In this document: positions 1-9,560 of the stretch, one piece after another
Position numbering within the stretch: the stretch's first letter is position 1
Layout: each line of letters starts with the position of its first letter
DNA from: Acidobacteriaceae bacterium TAA 166
GTDB lineage: Bacteria; Acidobacteriota; Terriglobia; Terriglobales; Acidobacteriaceae
Assembly (NCBI GenBank): GCA_000421065.1
Contig: ATWD01000001.1
Span: 2,162,001 to 2,226,000 of the forward strand
Direction of reading: 5' to 3'
Length of the DNA: 64,000 nt
Notes under the pieces: model-generated
What the model saw: the letters and a program-made list of their open reading frames with translations, nothing else
Told to the model about the DNA's origin: nothing
The model's database searches: none
Position numbers and translations under genes: made by a program

Positions 1-1780
1 AGTCGCATCTCTGCAGCCCCCGAGCACGCAGCCCAAGTTCGTCCTGCCATCAATCCATGGATCGTGGCCCTTACCGTTACCCTCGCCACCTTCATGGAGT
101 TGCCAATGTATCGTTGCCTCACATTGCCGGAGGCCTGGGTCGCTCTTACGACGAGGTCACCTGGATCTTAACGACATATCTGGTTGCCAACGCCGTCATT
201 TTGCCCATGTCGGCCTGGTTCTCGCGCGTCTTCGGTCGGAAGAATTACTACATGGGCTGCGTCGCGCTTTTCACCATCGCTTCGTTTCTCTGCGGCGTTG
301 CACCTTCGTTGCCGATCTTGCTGCTCGCGCGTGTATTTCAAGGCATCGGTGGTGGAGGCCTTGCGCCTGTGGAGCAGGCGAATCCTCCTGGACACCTTTT
401 CGCCAGCTAAGCGCGCGAGTGCGCTCTCTATCGTGATCGCGCCTGCAATCGGCCCTGTGCTTGGCGGCTGGATCACTGACAGCTACAACTGGCGATGTGT
501 CTGCTTCATCAACATTCCGGTCGGCTTGCTGTCCCTGTTCCTCACGAGCCGTTTTGTGCACGACCACCATCCTTTGATCGAGTCTGCGCTCTGCAGCTTT
601 GCGTCTTCGCTCGGATTGCTTGTGTTCTTACGGGTGATCCAAGCTTGGGAGGAAGTGGCCTACAGCCTGTGTTCTAGGCGATCCTGATGGATGCAATTTC
701 CGGCCGAGAAGAGAAGCACGGCTCAGGTCATGTTCTCGGTCGTTTCCGTCGTCGCTCCCGCATTAGGTCCGACGCTTGGTGGCTGGCTCACTGACAATTA
801 CAACTGGAGATGGGTTTTCCTGGTGAATGTCCCATCGGTGTGCTGGCGTTCGTTCTCGATTCGCGGCTTGTCGTAGACTCGCCTCACATTGTGAGGATCT
901 CAATGAGGAAACGACGCTTTGATTTTCCGGGCCTAGGAATGCTGGCAACCTGTCTCAGATGCATGCAAGTGGTACTGGATCGGATCGTGGACAGATCGTT
1001 CGGATCGTCGTTCATAACCATCTTACGGTGCTTAACACTGCGTCGTTTATTAGCTTTATCTAGTGGGAGCTTCGCTTCCCGCAACCAGTCGTCGACATTA
1101 GGCTCCCAGGTAATGGCCGTTTTTGCGCTCTCGGTGATCGCCATGCTTGTCATGGGATTCGTCTTCTATGCGGCCAACTACTTGCAGCCGCTGTTCTGTC
1201 AGCAAATGTTGGGATGGACAGCCACGCTTGCAGGAATGGCTCTGTCACCCGGCGCTATCGTCTTCGTTACCATCATGCCGGTGATGCTGTTCCTCCTAAA
1301 GACCCTGACTCCAGGTTATATGGTTCTCTTCGGCTTTCTCGTGCACGGTCTCGCATGCCTCGTCATGGCTCATTGGAGCCTTGAACTTCCGTTCGATTGG
1401 GTGCTGGGTTCGAGAATCTTCGAAGTGATCGGTCTCGCGCTCCTGATCGTTCCAATCAATGTCATGGCGTTCGGTTTTTTGATCAAGGAGAAGATTACGA
1501 GCGGCAGTGGCATCCTCAGTCTGGCTCGCAACCTGGGGCGAGTATTGGTGTCTCCGTAGCGGCAACGCTGCTTGCCATCCGCGCATTGGATCTGCGCTAT
1601 GAGGAGATGTTCGCCGCAATCAATCCAAATAGACATTGTTGGCCGATATTAATCTCTTCGCTGAGCGAACTGGCGATATCGGGCTCGTTGAAAGCCGTGA
1701 CAGGCAGCGTTTTTCATTCGTTGGGAATTTCTCTCGTTTTGACGAACTTCTGCCGGTCGTCAACAATTACCTTAATGTGA
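1..1780 (+). pseudogene. Broken DHA2-type (EmrB/QacA) MFS efflux gene, apparent hybrid of two paralogs
   Basis: The translation resembles 14-helix drug:proton antiporters of the inner membrane but is spread over at least five reading-frame pieces. The frame is open to the left edge (NPWIVALTVTLATFME near 52-99), so the gene may start outside the window. A small deletion near 100 removes the usual LDTSI residues before ANVSLPHIAGGLG. Further shifts fall near 390, 690, 810-900 and 1500. The EmrB motif-C region is present twice: GPVLGGWITDSYNWR near 450-495 and GPTLGGWLTDNYNWR near 770-812. The junction lies around 580, where SSLGLLVFLRVIQ restarts upstream of a motif already passed. The simplest reading is fusion of two tandem paralogs by deletion, followed by decay. 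It cannot encode a working transporter. Confidence 0.85.
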
Positions 1781-1835
1781 ATCCCATTTGCGTGGCGCAA
1801 ATCATTATTGTAATTAGCAATTCATAGGACAACCA

Positions 1836-2339
1836 GTGACAGAGACGTTCTTCATTCGCGACCTGATTCTTCCCGAGCTTGAAACAGAAATCAGCAAGAC
1901 CCGTCGCCTTTTTGACGCACTACCCGACGGGGAAGCCAACTTCAAACCATATGAGAAGTCTATGACGCTCGGCCGGCTTGCGGGTCATACCACGGATCTG
2001 TTTCGCCTGATGACGCTCACGCTCACCAGTTCCGAACTCGACATGGCTGCCAGTTGGCGATCCTACACGATGGACAGTAAAGCGGAACTGCTCGGACGCT
2101 TCAAGGAGAACGCTGGTGGCGCTCTCGCTGCATTCAAGCAGATTTCGGACGACGCATTCCATCATCTTTGGACCATTAGGCGCGGTTCCGCCGTTCTATT
2201 CTCCGGCGAGCGGTTTTTCTACTTTCGCAACCAAGGGATCAACCAGATCATTCACCATCGCGCCCAACTCGGGATATATCTTCGCACCCTTGGACTGCCC
2301 CTCCCTGGCATGTATGGGCCTTCTGCGGACGGTATCTAG
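1836..2339 (+). CDS. DinB family protein
   Basis: A 167-residue protein of the length and helical character of the DinB/YfiT four-helix-bundle superfamily. Conserved His residues sit in the expected places (LAGHTTDLFRL near residue 50 and NQIIHHRAQLGIYLR near 135-150) and would form the metal site on the bundle. Members include DNA-damage-inducible proteins and thiol-dependent transferases; the substrate here is unknown. The start is GTG with only a weak upstream purine tract. It stands alone between two pseudogenes, with no operon partner. Family assignment is fairly secure, function is not. Confidence 0.8.
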   Translation: MTETFFIRDLILPELETEISKTRRLFDALPDGEANFKPYEKSMTLGRLAGHTTDLFRLMTLTLTSSELDMAASWRSYTMDSKAELLGRFKENAGGALAAFKQISDDAFHHLWTIRRGSAVLFSGERFFYFRNQGINQIIHHRAQLGIYLRTLGLPLPGMYGPSADGI

Positions 2340-2594
2340 GGATGCTGACAAAGGACGGAAAGGCGAGTCTTCGTCCCTTGTCAGCAAGTTGCTTGCTGGC
2401 TTCAAACGAAGCTAGGGCTTGGTATAGCTTCACGGGGCGCAAGTCACCGTCGTCACGGAGAGATAACACTGAATAATTGCCCGATTATTCAGCTGAGAAT
2501 CGGCTGTTGAATCTTGGGTTCGAAATTTCGCGCTTCCGTTTCATACCTTCGCTCAGAATTTGGATTGCAGTAGCAATTCCGATGCCCGGACCGA

Positions 2595-3310
2595 CTACAT
2601 AGCAATCACGAATTTTCCGGTCGCCCCCCCATCTTCGAGTGCTCGATGCGCTTCTGCCACTTTCTCGAGTGCAATTTTTCCGGCGAGAACGGCACTAAGC
2701 CGCCCGTGCGCGACCATGTCGATAACGGCATGGATGGCCCCCATGACATCCTTGGGTGATACTGAGTTGAGGCTAAAAGCGGAAACTGTTGGGGAGGCAA
2801 AGAAGGCGCCCAGCAGTCCCATTCCGAAATCCGGAGGAGGGAAGCCGCCAGCCGCCTCGCAGATGACGATCCGATCGTTCGGCTTGAGTTTGGAGAAAAA
2901 GGTGCCAGCATCTCCACCTGCCACCGGATCGATGATGACATCGTACATGCCCGCGCCGCCATCGCGACCGACGACGGCATGAGCCCCAAGCGATCGAGCT
3001 TGGTCCGGCTTGGATGATGCGGCAGTACACGTTGCACAAATCTCAACCGCTAGCTGGACGGCCATCGTGCCGATACCGCCGCCTGCGCCGCGCACGAGAA
3101 CAGCATCGCCTTGAGTAACATTAGCCCTTTCCAGTGAAAGGCGTGCCACAATGGCGTTAACTCCGGTTCCGACGGCCGCGTCGAATGAAACGCTATCGGG
3201 GAACTGCACGATAGTCTGAGCATCAACGCAAATCGCTTCCGCATACCCCCCGCCCCGCAAACAGCATAGGCCCTCCGGCCCACGACACTTTCCTCATTCA
3301 GAGACAAGTA
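2595..3310 (-). pseudogene. Truncated quinone oxidoreductase / zinc-type alcohol dehydrogenase (MDR family)
   Basis: The longest frame gives 221 residues covering the Rossmann half of a medium-chain dehydrogenase/reductase: VLVRGAGGGIGTMAVQLA is the dinucleotide-binding motif, preceded by FDAAVGTGVNAIVA and followed by a complete C-terminus ending GGATGKFVIAM. The N-terminal GroES-like catalytic domain of about 100-130 residues is missing. A possible continuation (SLNEESVVGRRAYAVCGAGG) lies upstream in another frame, joining at a run of C near 3250, which suggests a one-base frameshift there. Beyond about 3310 I see no catalytic domain. An N-terminally truncated but expressed protein starting at 3260 cannot be excluded, but loss of the substrate domain argues for a pseudogene. 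Confidence 0.7.
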
Positions 3311-3427
3311 CCCTCGGAGAAAAGATCCTTTCGTTCTCCGAGGGATATGAGCATGGCATGTGTGGGGTCCAGGTAGCCCATTAGCCGCTACCATGCCGCA
3401 CGAGACTTAGAACAAAGGGAGGATTCG

Positions 3428-3745
3428 TTAGATCTTCGACGAGCCGCTGACCGTGTAGGCCGTGATATCGCGTGACAACACACGAAGCTTTCCGAGCTCT
3501 GAGAATGTTGTCTGCATCAGCTTGCTATGCATATGTGTGTCGAGCACAGTGCGATTGGTCCAAACCTCGACGTTGTGAAAGAGGTTCGGATTTCTCACAT
3601 CCGCGGTGAAGCTGTAGAAGATGCAACCCGGAACCCCCTGGGTCTGAGCGACATTCTCCTGAACGAGAGCTACAAACTTCTCATGGTCTTCCGGAGCGAT
3701 CTCCATAGTCCCGTTCACGACGAGGCCGACTGTTTCCTGTGACAT
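3428..3745 (-). CDS. Antibiotic biosynthesis monooxygenase (ABM) domain protein
   Basis: A 105-residue single-domain protein of the dimeric alpha/beta ferredoxin-like ABM fold (YgiN-like). Typical features are the short N-terminal strand, the helix EDHEKFVALVQENVAQTQ, then GCIFYSFTADVRNPNLFHNVEVWTNR and a C-terminal strand. Members oxidise quinone-like or polyaromatic substrates without metal or flavin, or simply bind such ligands. A longer frame reaches 3985, but the ATG at 3745 has a strong ribosome binding site (GGAAGGGAAG) and matches the family length. It is divergent from the TetR gene at 3855, and its promoter region contains the same palindromes, so it is probably controlled by that regulator. 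Confidence 0.8.
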   Translation of the reverse strand: MSQETVGLVVNGTMEIAPEDHEKFVALVQENVAQTQGVPGCIFYSFTADVRNPNLFHNVEVWTNRTVLDTHMHSKLMQTTFSELGKLRVLSRDITAYTVSGSSKI

Positions 3746-3792
3746 GATGAACTTCCCTTCCATTTCCCTGTCTATTCGGAAATACTTCCTGT

Positions 3793-3828
3793 TTGACCAT
3801 TTGGTCCACAATAGGCTAATATGGACCA
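3793..3828. promoter_or_regulatory. Divergent promoter with TetR-type operator half-sites
   Basis: Between the monooxygenase and TetR genes lie three related 7-base half-sites: TTGACCA (3793-3799), TGGTCCA (3802-3808) and TGGACCA (3822-3828). The first two form a 16-bp near-perfect palindrome of the size TetR dimers usually bind. The last two are exact reverse complements. A sigma-70-like promoter for the TetR gene overlaps them: TTGACC at 3793-3798, an 18-base spacer, then TAATAT at 3817-3822. Binding here would block both divergent genes. The site is seen directly; assigning it to the neighbouring TetR protein is inference. Confidence 0.65.
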
Positions 3829-3854
3829 GTAAGTCAATAACTGGTGCGTGATTT

Positions 3855-4571
3855 ATGGCGAGACCACGGCAATTCGATGAAGTGAAGATGCTTGCGGTAG
3901 TGCGGGATGAATTCGCGAGCAAGGGCTTTGAGGCGACTTCCCTGGACGACCTGATGCGGGTCACGGGGCTTGGAAAAGGGAGCATCTACGCCGCTTTTGG
4001 GGATAAGCATCAGCTTTTCCTTTCTGCGCTGCGTCTTTATTCGGACGCCACGCGAAACGCGATGCACGCAGCCTTGTCGAGTGACAAGCCAGCCATTGAA
4101 AAGCTACGTATGCTGTTTCAGTTTCCGGACGGCGCCAACGGTGCAAGCAAGCCGTATCGAGGATGCTTTCTCGCGAACAGTACGACAGAACTTGCTGCCC
4201 ATGACTGCGAGGTCCGAGATCTGGCACGTCAGACATATCAGGCAGTGGAGGGGATATTCGCCGAAGTGGTGGAACAGGCTAAGAAAGATGGCGATTTGCC
4301 CAGCGCAACGGAGCCTGCGGAATTAGGTCGTCTCCTCCTCACCGTAATGCAGGGGATAGAGTTCCTCCGTAAGTCCGGCATGACCGCCGAGGAAGTTCAC
4401 GGTATCGGTCATGCCACAGAACAGCTCTTGCTCAGAGGCGATAAGTTCTGGGCAAGGGCCAAGCCTTCCGCGAGAGCAGTCGCGGGTTCAACCTTCAAAA
4501 GACCACCGCGAAAGAAACAGGTTCGCAAACCAGCGTCTGCAGTGAAAACCGTCAGACCAAAGGAAAGGTAA
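3855..4571 (+). CDS. TetR/AcrR family transcriptional regulator
   Basis: A 238-residue repressor. The N-terminal TetR helix-turn-helix covers about residues 8-55 ([20 protein letters not shown] then [16 protein letters not shown]). The ligand-binding domain follows ([17 protein letters not shown] near residue 97, seen in YxaF/LmrA-like members). The C-terminal 35 residues are rich in Lys, Arg and Pro and look disordered, which is longer than usual. The stop is followed five bases later by the ATG of an SDR oxidoreductase, so the two are probably co-transcribed. It likely represses itself, the SDR and the divergent monooxygenase through the operator at 3793-3828. The inducer is unknown. Confidence 0.9.
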   Translation: MARPRQFDEVKMLAVVRDEFASKGFEATSLDDLMRVTGLGKGSIYAAFGDKHQLFLSALRLYSDATRNAMHAALSSDKPAIEKLRMLFQFPDGANGASKPYRGCFLANSTTELAAHDCEVRDLARQTYQAVEGIFAEVVEQAKKDGDLPSATEPAELGRLLLTVMQGIEFLRKSGMTAEEVHGIGHATEQLLLRGDKFWARAKPSARAVAGSTFKRPPRKKQVRKPASAVKTVRPKER

Positions 4572-4576
4572 AGAAT

Positions 4577-5323
4577 ATGGGAAAGCTAGACGAAAAAGTT
4601 GCAGTCATCACCGGCGGAAACAGTGGAATTGGTCTTGCGACGGCGAAGCGTTTCGTAAAAGAAGGTGCGCAGGTCTTTATCACCGGTCGTCGCGCTGTTG
4701 ATCTTGAGAAAGCCGTGAATGAGATCGGCGGTAATGTAACGCCATTTCAGGGAGACATCAGCGTATTGGCCGATCTCGATCGCCTTTACGACCTTGTGAA
4801 GCAAAAGGCTGGCCATATTGATGTGCTCTTTGCCAATGCCGGAGGAGGAACTTTTGGCCCGTTGGGTCAGATCTCTGAAGAGGATTTCGACAAGACCTTC
4901 GGGATCAATGTGAAGGGTACGTTATTTACCGTGCAGAAGGCGCTGCCCTTACTGAAAGATGGCAGCTCCGTTATTCTCACCGGATCGACTACCTCGATCG
5001 AAGGAACGCCAGCGTTCAGTGTATATAGTGCGACAAAGGCTGCAATCCGTAACTTTGCCCGTACCTGGATTCTTGATCTCAAGGAGAGAAAGATTCGCGT
5101 CAACGTGCTCAGTCCTGGTGCCACAAAAACTCCAGGGCTGCTCGGACTCGTACCAGCAGAGCAGGGTGATGCGCTTCTCGGGAGCTTTGCGGAGCGTATT
5201 CCACTTGGACGCGTAGGAGACCCGGATGAGATTGCGAAGGTAGCGGTGTTTCTGGCGTCCGATGACAGCTCATTTGTGAACGGTGTTGAACTGTTCGCCG
5301 ATGGCGGCCAAGCGCAGATTTGA
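4577..5323 (+). CDS. SDR family NAD(P)-dependent oxidoreductase
   Basis: A 248-residue classical short-chain dehydrogenase/reductase of full length. It shows the cofactor motif TGGNSGIG near residue 12, the structural NAG motif (ANAGG near 88), the catalytic Ser in the GSTTS strand and the YSATK pair near residues 150-154. An Arg-rich TGRR after the second strand suggests NADPH preference. The start has a strong ribosome binding site (AGGAAAGG). It sits five bases after the TetR gene and ends just before a strong hairpin, making a two-gene unit. Such TetR/SDR pairs commonly deal with reactive carbonyl or quinone compounds, but the substrate cannot be read from the sequence. Confidence 0.9.
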   Translation: MGKLDEKVAVITGGNSGIGLATAKRFVKEGAQVFITGRRAVDLEKAVNEIGGNVTPFQGDISVLADLDRLYDLVKQKAGHIDVLFANAGGGTFGPLGQISEEDFDKTFGINVKGTLFTVQKALPLLKDGSSVILTGSTTSIEGTPAFSVYSATKAAIRNFARTWILDLKERKIRVNVLSPGATKTPGLLGLVPAEQGDALLGSFAERIPLGRVGDPDEIAKVAVFLASDDSSFVNGVELFADGGQAQI

Positions 5324-5329
5324 ACAGAT

Positions 5330-5375
5330 ATGGAGAAGCCTGCTGGCAGCAGGCCTCTCCATGTATTGTATTTTC
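5330..5375 (+). terminator. Rho-independent-type terminator after the TetR/SDR pair
   Basis: Starting seven bases after the SDR stop codon, a 15-bp stem with one mismatch (ATGGAGAAGCCTGCT against AGCAGGCCTCTCCAT, 5330-5362) closes a three-base loop. It is followed by a T-rich stretch (GTATTGTATTTT). The T run is interrupted, so efficiency may be moderate. Confidence 0.65.
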
Positions 5376-5470
5376 GGCTTTGTTCATAACTCCGGTGTGT
5401 GACTGTCCACAAATGATCCGTTAGGCGCTCGTGGAGTGAGTGGCAAAAATGGAACGTCATTGGAAGTCTA

Positions 5471-5668
5471 TTGATCGCGGAAGATCCAGATGGACAAGAG
5501 CCCGCACTTCTTCACTTTCATGTGTGCATTCATTGCGGGTGTGCATTTCGCAGAGAGGAGTTTGAAGGACGTGCAGTTACGTCGGGAATCCTGCCCTGTA
5601 CTAAATGTGGCGCAGAAGGATCACTAAATATCGAGATACGGGATGCGCGTCAATCGAAATTACTGTAA
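5471..5668 (+). CDS. Small zinc-ribbon protein of unknown function
   Basis: A 65-residue ORF with two CxxC knuckles (CIHCGCAF near residues 19-26 and CTKCGAEG near 43-50) spaced as in a zinc ribbon, followed by a short strand-forming tail. Acidobacterial genomes carry comparable small ribbon proteins, but I do not know a function. The only usual start codon in frame is TTG at 5471, with a weak ribosome binding site, so the start is uncertain. It stands alone downstream of the SDR terminator. Confidence 0.5.
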   Translation: MIAEDPDGQEPALLHFHVCIHCGCAFRREEFEGRAVTSGILPCTKCGAEGSLNIEIRDARQSKLL

Positions 5669-6289
5669 CGGATCACTCGTATGGCACTTCTCTTCTTCGG
5701 AAAGGATTGAGCAGCCAAGAGACGACCTCCATCGAAATGCCTTTAGCGAATAGCACGGTTGGTACGACTTTACCGTCGCGACGCAGGAACATCTGACTGA
5801 GGTGCATTACGCAGGTCGTGTCGAGATAGGACACAGCAGCTACACCGACCCTTTTATGGGAGGTGTCACTTAGTTCGGCAAGTTGCGACCCGACATCATT
5901 GGAATTCAGAAACGCAACGCAGAATCAAGCTGGACGGAACCGCTATGATCGACACCGACCTATCGATGATCCCTCTGATATCTCCAATGGAGATGGGCAT
6001 GGCGCTGGCGCCCTACAGGGAGGAAATTATAGATGATCCCACGCAAACCAAAGTTGCGCTGCTGACAGACGAATATATTCGGCTTTGCTTGTAGGAGGAA
6101 AGCCTGCCTGAAACTTGGAATGGAGGTTCTCGAAATCTGCTACGGATTTTCGGATATGCTCCATCCCGCGATTAGACGCATTGAGTCTTTCGTTTTCATT
6201 TTTGCGACACGTGTCAGAGACCCCAGTGACGAAATGGAAGATCTTTCAACGAATACACAATCGGTTTGTACCACAGTCGTCATGTGGAT
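5669..6289. other. Gene-poor decayed stretch ahead of the IS remnant
   Basis: No convincing complete gene. On the plus strand a 49-codon frame at 5945-6094 starts with ATG (MIDTDLSMIPL) and has a GGACGG-like ribosome site, but resembles nothing I recognise. On the minus strand a frame of about 83 codons is open between roughly 5937 and 5672 (containing MFLRRDGKVVPTVLFAKG) without a clear start, possibly the tail of a lost gene. Codon use is irregular, in keeping with degraded DNA. Confidence 0.4.
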
Positions 6290-6869
6290 TGCCCGATGAT
6301 TTGTACCAGTGAGGGATTAGTGTAGCGCAGCAACCTCTGAGTTCAGATCGATGCGCCCATGAGGTCGAAGTCAGCCATACCTCGGGTGCTGGAGACCTAT
6401 ATCCCAGCGAGGAGTGTAGCCTGACGGTATTGTCGTGGACGCGCAGCGTTCGGCCAGCACACGCAGTTCTTTCATCGAGTAGAAGAGTTCGCCATTGAGG
6501 AACTCATCTCTGAGTTTGGAGTTGAAGCTTTCGCAGTAGCCGTTCCAGGGAGATCCGGGTTCGATGTAGAGTGTCTTTACGCCGGTATCGGCAAGCCATT
6601 TGCGCAGGTCCTTGGCGACGAACTCAGGGCCATTGTCTGATCGAAGATGCTCCGGCACGCCCTTGATGACCATGACGTCGGCCAGTGCTCAGATCACCTT
6701 CGCACTGGACCAGCGCCGTTCCGCGAGGATCAGCAGGCACTCGCACGCGGACTCGTCGATCAGGTTCAGTATGCGCACACTACGGCTCTGGTTGATACCG
6801 CTTACCTCGGCCATCTTGCTCTCCTCATCCAGTGTATCTCTTACTCACTGACACAAAGCAAGCCGGGCA
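6290..6869 (-). mobile_element. Internally deleted IS3-family element
   Basis: Two related ends face each other: TGCCCGATGATTTGTACCAG beginning at 6290 on the plus strand and TGCCCGGCTTGCTTTGTGTC beginning at 6869 on the minus strand. Both then continue with a TGAG-containing subterminal block. They enclose the 3' half of an orfB transposase. Full IS3-family elements are about 1.2-1.5 kb; this one is 580 bp and lacks orfA and the first part of orfB. I see no direct repeat at the flanks, as expected after adjacent deletions. The right end lies 20 bases from the broken end of the STAND gene, so the element probably caused that truncation. Confidence 0.75.
6300..6822 (-). pseudogene. IS3-family transposase orfB fragment (DDE integrase core)
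   Basis: The readable part contains the rve-type core: LRSDNGPEFVAKDLRKWL with the second catalytic Asp, and CESFNSKLRDEF with the catalytic Glu. Damage includes an in-frame TGA upstream of ALADVMVIKGVPEH, loss of one codon in SPWNGYCES (normally SPWENGYCES), and a one-base deletion after LAERC. That deletion shifts the conserved RWRVHYNTVRPHSSLGY tail out of frame; it can still be read as VHDNTVRLHSSLGYRSPAP. The first DDE aspartate region and orfA are gone. It is non-functional. Confidence 0.85.
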
Positions 6870-6888
6870 CTCCATGATGAAGTCTCGA

Positions 6889-9560
6889 TTAAACATCGCG
6901 GACCTTCTCGCCGAGAGGAATATTGATCATGCACTGACCTTTATAGAGGGATCCCATCACCTGTCTAGGAGAAATGCGTAAAAGCCTTCGTTGCTGAGAG
7001 CTGATGGCGAGAGTCAAATAGAGATCGTTGCCCGCAGCGAGCGCCAGATCATCTAGCTCGGAATAGAGTCCCTGATCCAGAGCTCGCCCCGCAAGGATCA
7101 TGCCGGCGCGAAAAGAAACGGACCGCGGCTTCCAGCTGCGCAGTTCCTTTGCACAAGCGCGGGCTCCTCTCAGTCGCCACGTGGTTGCCGCCATTTCAGC
7201 GATGTCCGAATCTTCAACCTGTTCGTTGCGTTTTTCCTCGTCCGGAAGAGATATCCAGTTCCAAAGCCAATCCCAAGCCATGCGAAGTCGACTGCGCGCG
7301 TCACCGTGGAAGTCAGGGATATGTGAAAGAAGACTTGCCTCGCATGCGTGCCCGGTTCCAAGCCATTTACCAGAAAACGGGTGCTTCGACACAAGCTCTT
7401 GTATACGGTCAGGTTCGAGAAATACTGACAAGAGATCTGTATTGTTCTGAAAAAGGACATCCTGCCGTGAGTTCCCTGCAACCTCCTGGCCTGCCTTGAG
7501 CGCAAGTTTGGCCGCATCCATCCAACGTTGTGCCCTAAGGCTCGCTCGGAGTGCGAACTGTAGACGCTGAATCTCGATAGCCCGTTGTTCGACCGGATCA
7601 TCCGTCGGAAGTGCGTCCGATGAAAGCGCTAGAGCTATTAGCTCATCTAATTGGCCTACTTCAAGCATCAGTTGGGGCAATGAAGACGCTACATAGGCAC
7701 TCGAAGGTGCCAAGGGTCTCAACACTTCTATGAACCGGATCAGCTGATCCGCGGTGGCGCGATACGTTTTTTCGGAACCATGTTTCCGTCGGCTCATCCC
7801 GAAACTGGACCGCATCTGCGACAACGAGAAGCGGGCGGCCCAAGTCAGCTGCAAAGCTTCGAATGGCTGCGTCATCCACACCGGCAACGCTTGCGACGAT
7901 GGCGATGGGAACGAACGGGCGCAAGGTTGCGAGAGCTGTTGCCATCGATTGAATTTGTGTTTTTTCAACTCGCGTTGCGCGATCCTTTAATCGGGAAACC
8001 GTGTTTTGGAGAAGTTGAGCGATCGTGTCATCAACGATCGTCGGTCCTAGAGCTAACTCTCGAAGCACGGAATCGAGTGTCACTCCCTGCTCCAAGGCAG
8101 TTGCCTGTACACGGGGATTCTGCGACGTCAGACGATGAAACTCATCGATATCCCCATCAGAAGCAGTTGGGTAATACGACCTCAAGAATGCAGAGGTTTT
8201 ACCTCGCGTGAAGGGTTCAAGCTGGACGCGAGAAACGGAGGTGGGTGGGTCAAGGAGCTCTTGGCGTTCTGTGCGGCACAGGACGACAAGTCGGACACGA
8301 GATGGAAATGATTCATGTAGCAGATCTCGAACAAAAGATGGTTCTTCATCCAGCTCACACGCAATCATTTCTGCATTGTCGGCAGCATCGACAACAATGC
8401 ACAGCAGCCCGGTCTGAGATTGTGCCTCAATCGAATAGACGGCCTGCTGGAGACGGGACCGAAATGCCTTTACGTAGTCAGCTCGATCCGCATGAGCGGA
8501 GGGTATCAGGGGATCGCAGAGACCCTTGGCCGGCAAATTCGTTTGCGATCTGAACCAACGCGTCTTTGTGCCTGTGACGGGGACTGCCGGCACGCCGATA
8601 GTCTCCATTAGCAAAGCAATCGTAGATGACGATGGCAGAATCCGCCGGCAAATGTTTTTCGATCCGAGTACATACTACTGACTTGCCGGCGTCGGCCGGA
8701 TGCGTGGATTAGCAGAGGTGTCTCAGCCGCTACAATCTTTTGAACGATCTCAATTTCCTGATCGCGGGTATGGAAGGGTCGTCAAGTGGCAGCAAGCATA
8801 GAGCGGGATAAAGCGCATCTTTGGCCACCTCCAGCGCGCGGAGCACGTCCATACGGGTGATCGATGGAGCCTTCTCGTATTCGGATGTAGCCTTGCGAGT
8901 TACGAGTTCCTTCAAACGAATGGGTGCATCAATGTCAGCGCCTGCAAGGTAACTACCAACCTCCATTGCCAAGGAGCTTCGTTGGCCCAAGTAGCCTACC
9001 TGGTTACCGTCGAATTCGAGCAATTTAAGGAATGCCCTCAAATGCTCCGTGTCGAGAGCCGTGAACTTCGCCAATTTCATGAGCATTTCCGGGTGCCTAT
9101 TTGCAGGTGCATCGCCGGTAGCATCAACGATTGACTCAATAAAATCGGGATTCAGCGGTCGATTCGACACAAAGCTGAATCGGATTCGCTCGGCCAATAG
9201 CTCACGGCCGAGGACTGTTTCTAACGCGAGAAATCGTTCCGCAAACCCCTTGAGGGTATGTTCCAGGCGGCTTGGTTCCTAGGGTTTGCCGGCGTTTTTC
9301 GTCGAATGCTTGAGCTGAACATAATTGACAAAAGCAGCCGTACGGAGATCTTCGCTTCCGTAATACTCTGCGAGATCAATAACTTCCTCTCCGGACTCGA
9401 TGGTCTCCTCGGGACCGAATTCCCGAGTCGATGCTCCTTCAATCGATATCGCCACTAGGTCGGAGGCGCGAGGAAGAAGCCGCAGTGCGCGTCGAGCGGC
9501 CCAGAAATAATGAAACTGGTCGCCGTCACGACTGAACCGAACTGCATCGGGAATCGCCAT
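6889..9560 (-). pseudogene. Decayed STAND/NACHT-like NTPase with N-terminal nuclease-like domain (putative anti-phage)
   Basis: One protein can be followed through five or more lesions. The N-terminus (9560 downward) has FSRDGDQFHYFWAARRALRL, an acidic VIDLAEYYG strand and VNYVQLKHST, a pattern like PD-(D/E)xK or Cap4-type nuclease domains. An in-frame TAG at 9279-9281 interrupts it. A frameshift near 8775 precedes ETPLLIHAS. The Walker A loop is destroyed by a shift near 8690 (only DAGKSVV remains). The segment YDCFANGDYRR follows, another shift lies near 8540, then a Walker B-like LLCIVVDAADNAE near 8370 and a last shift near 7770. A helical TPR-like region follows to 6889, where the gene stops 20 bases from an IS end. 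The domain order fits STAND effectors such as Avs proteins. The defence role is inference. Confidence 0.7.

Noticed and set aside
6889..9560. Programmed frameshifting to express the STAND protein
   Set aside because: At least five unrelated lesions, including a nonsense codon and destruction of the Walker A loop, without slippery sites; decay is simpler.
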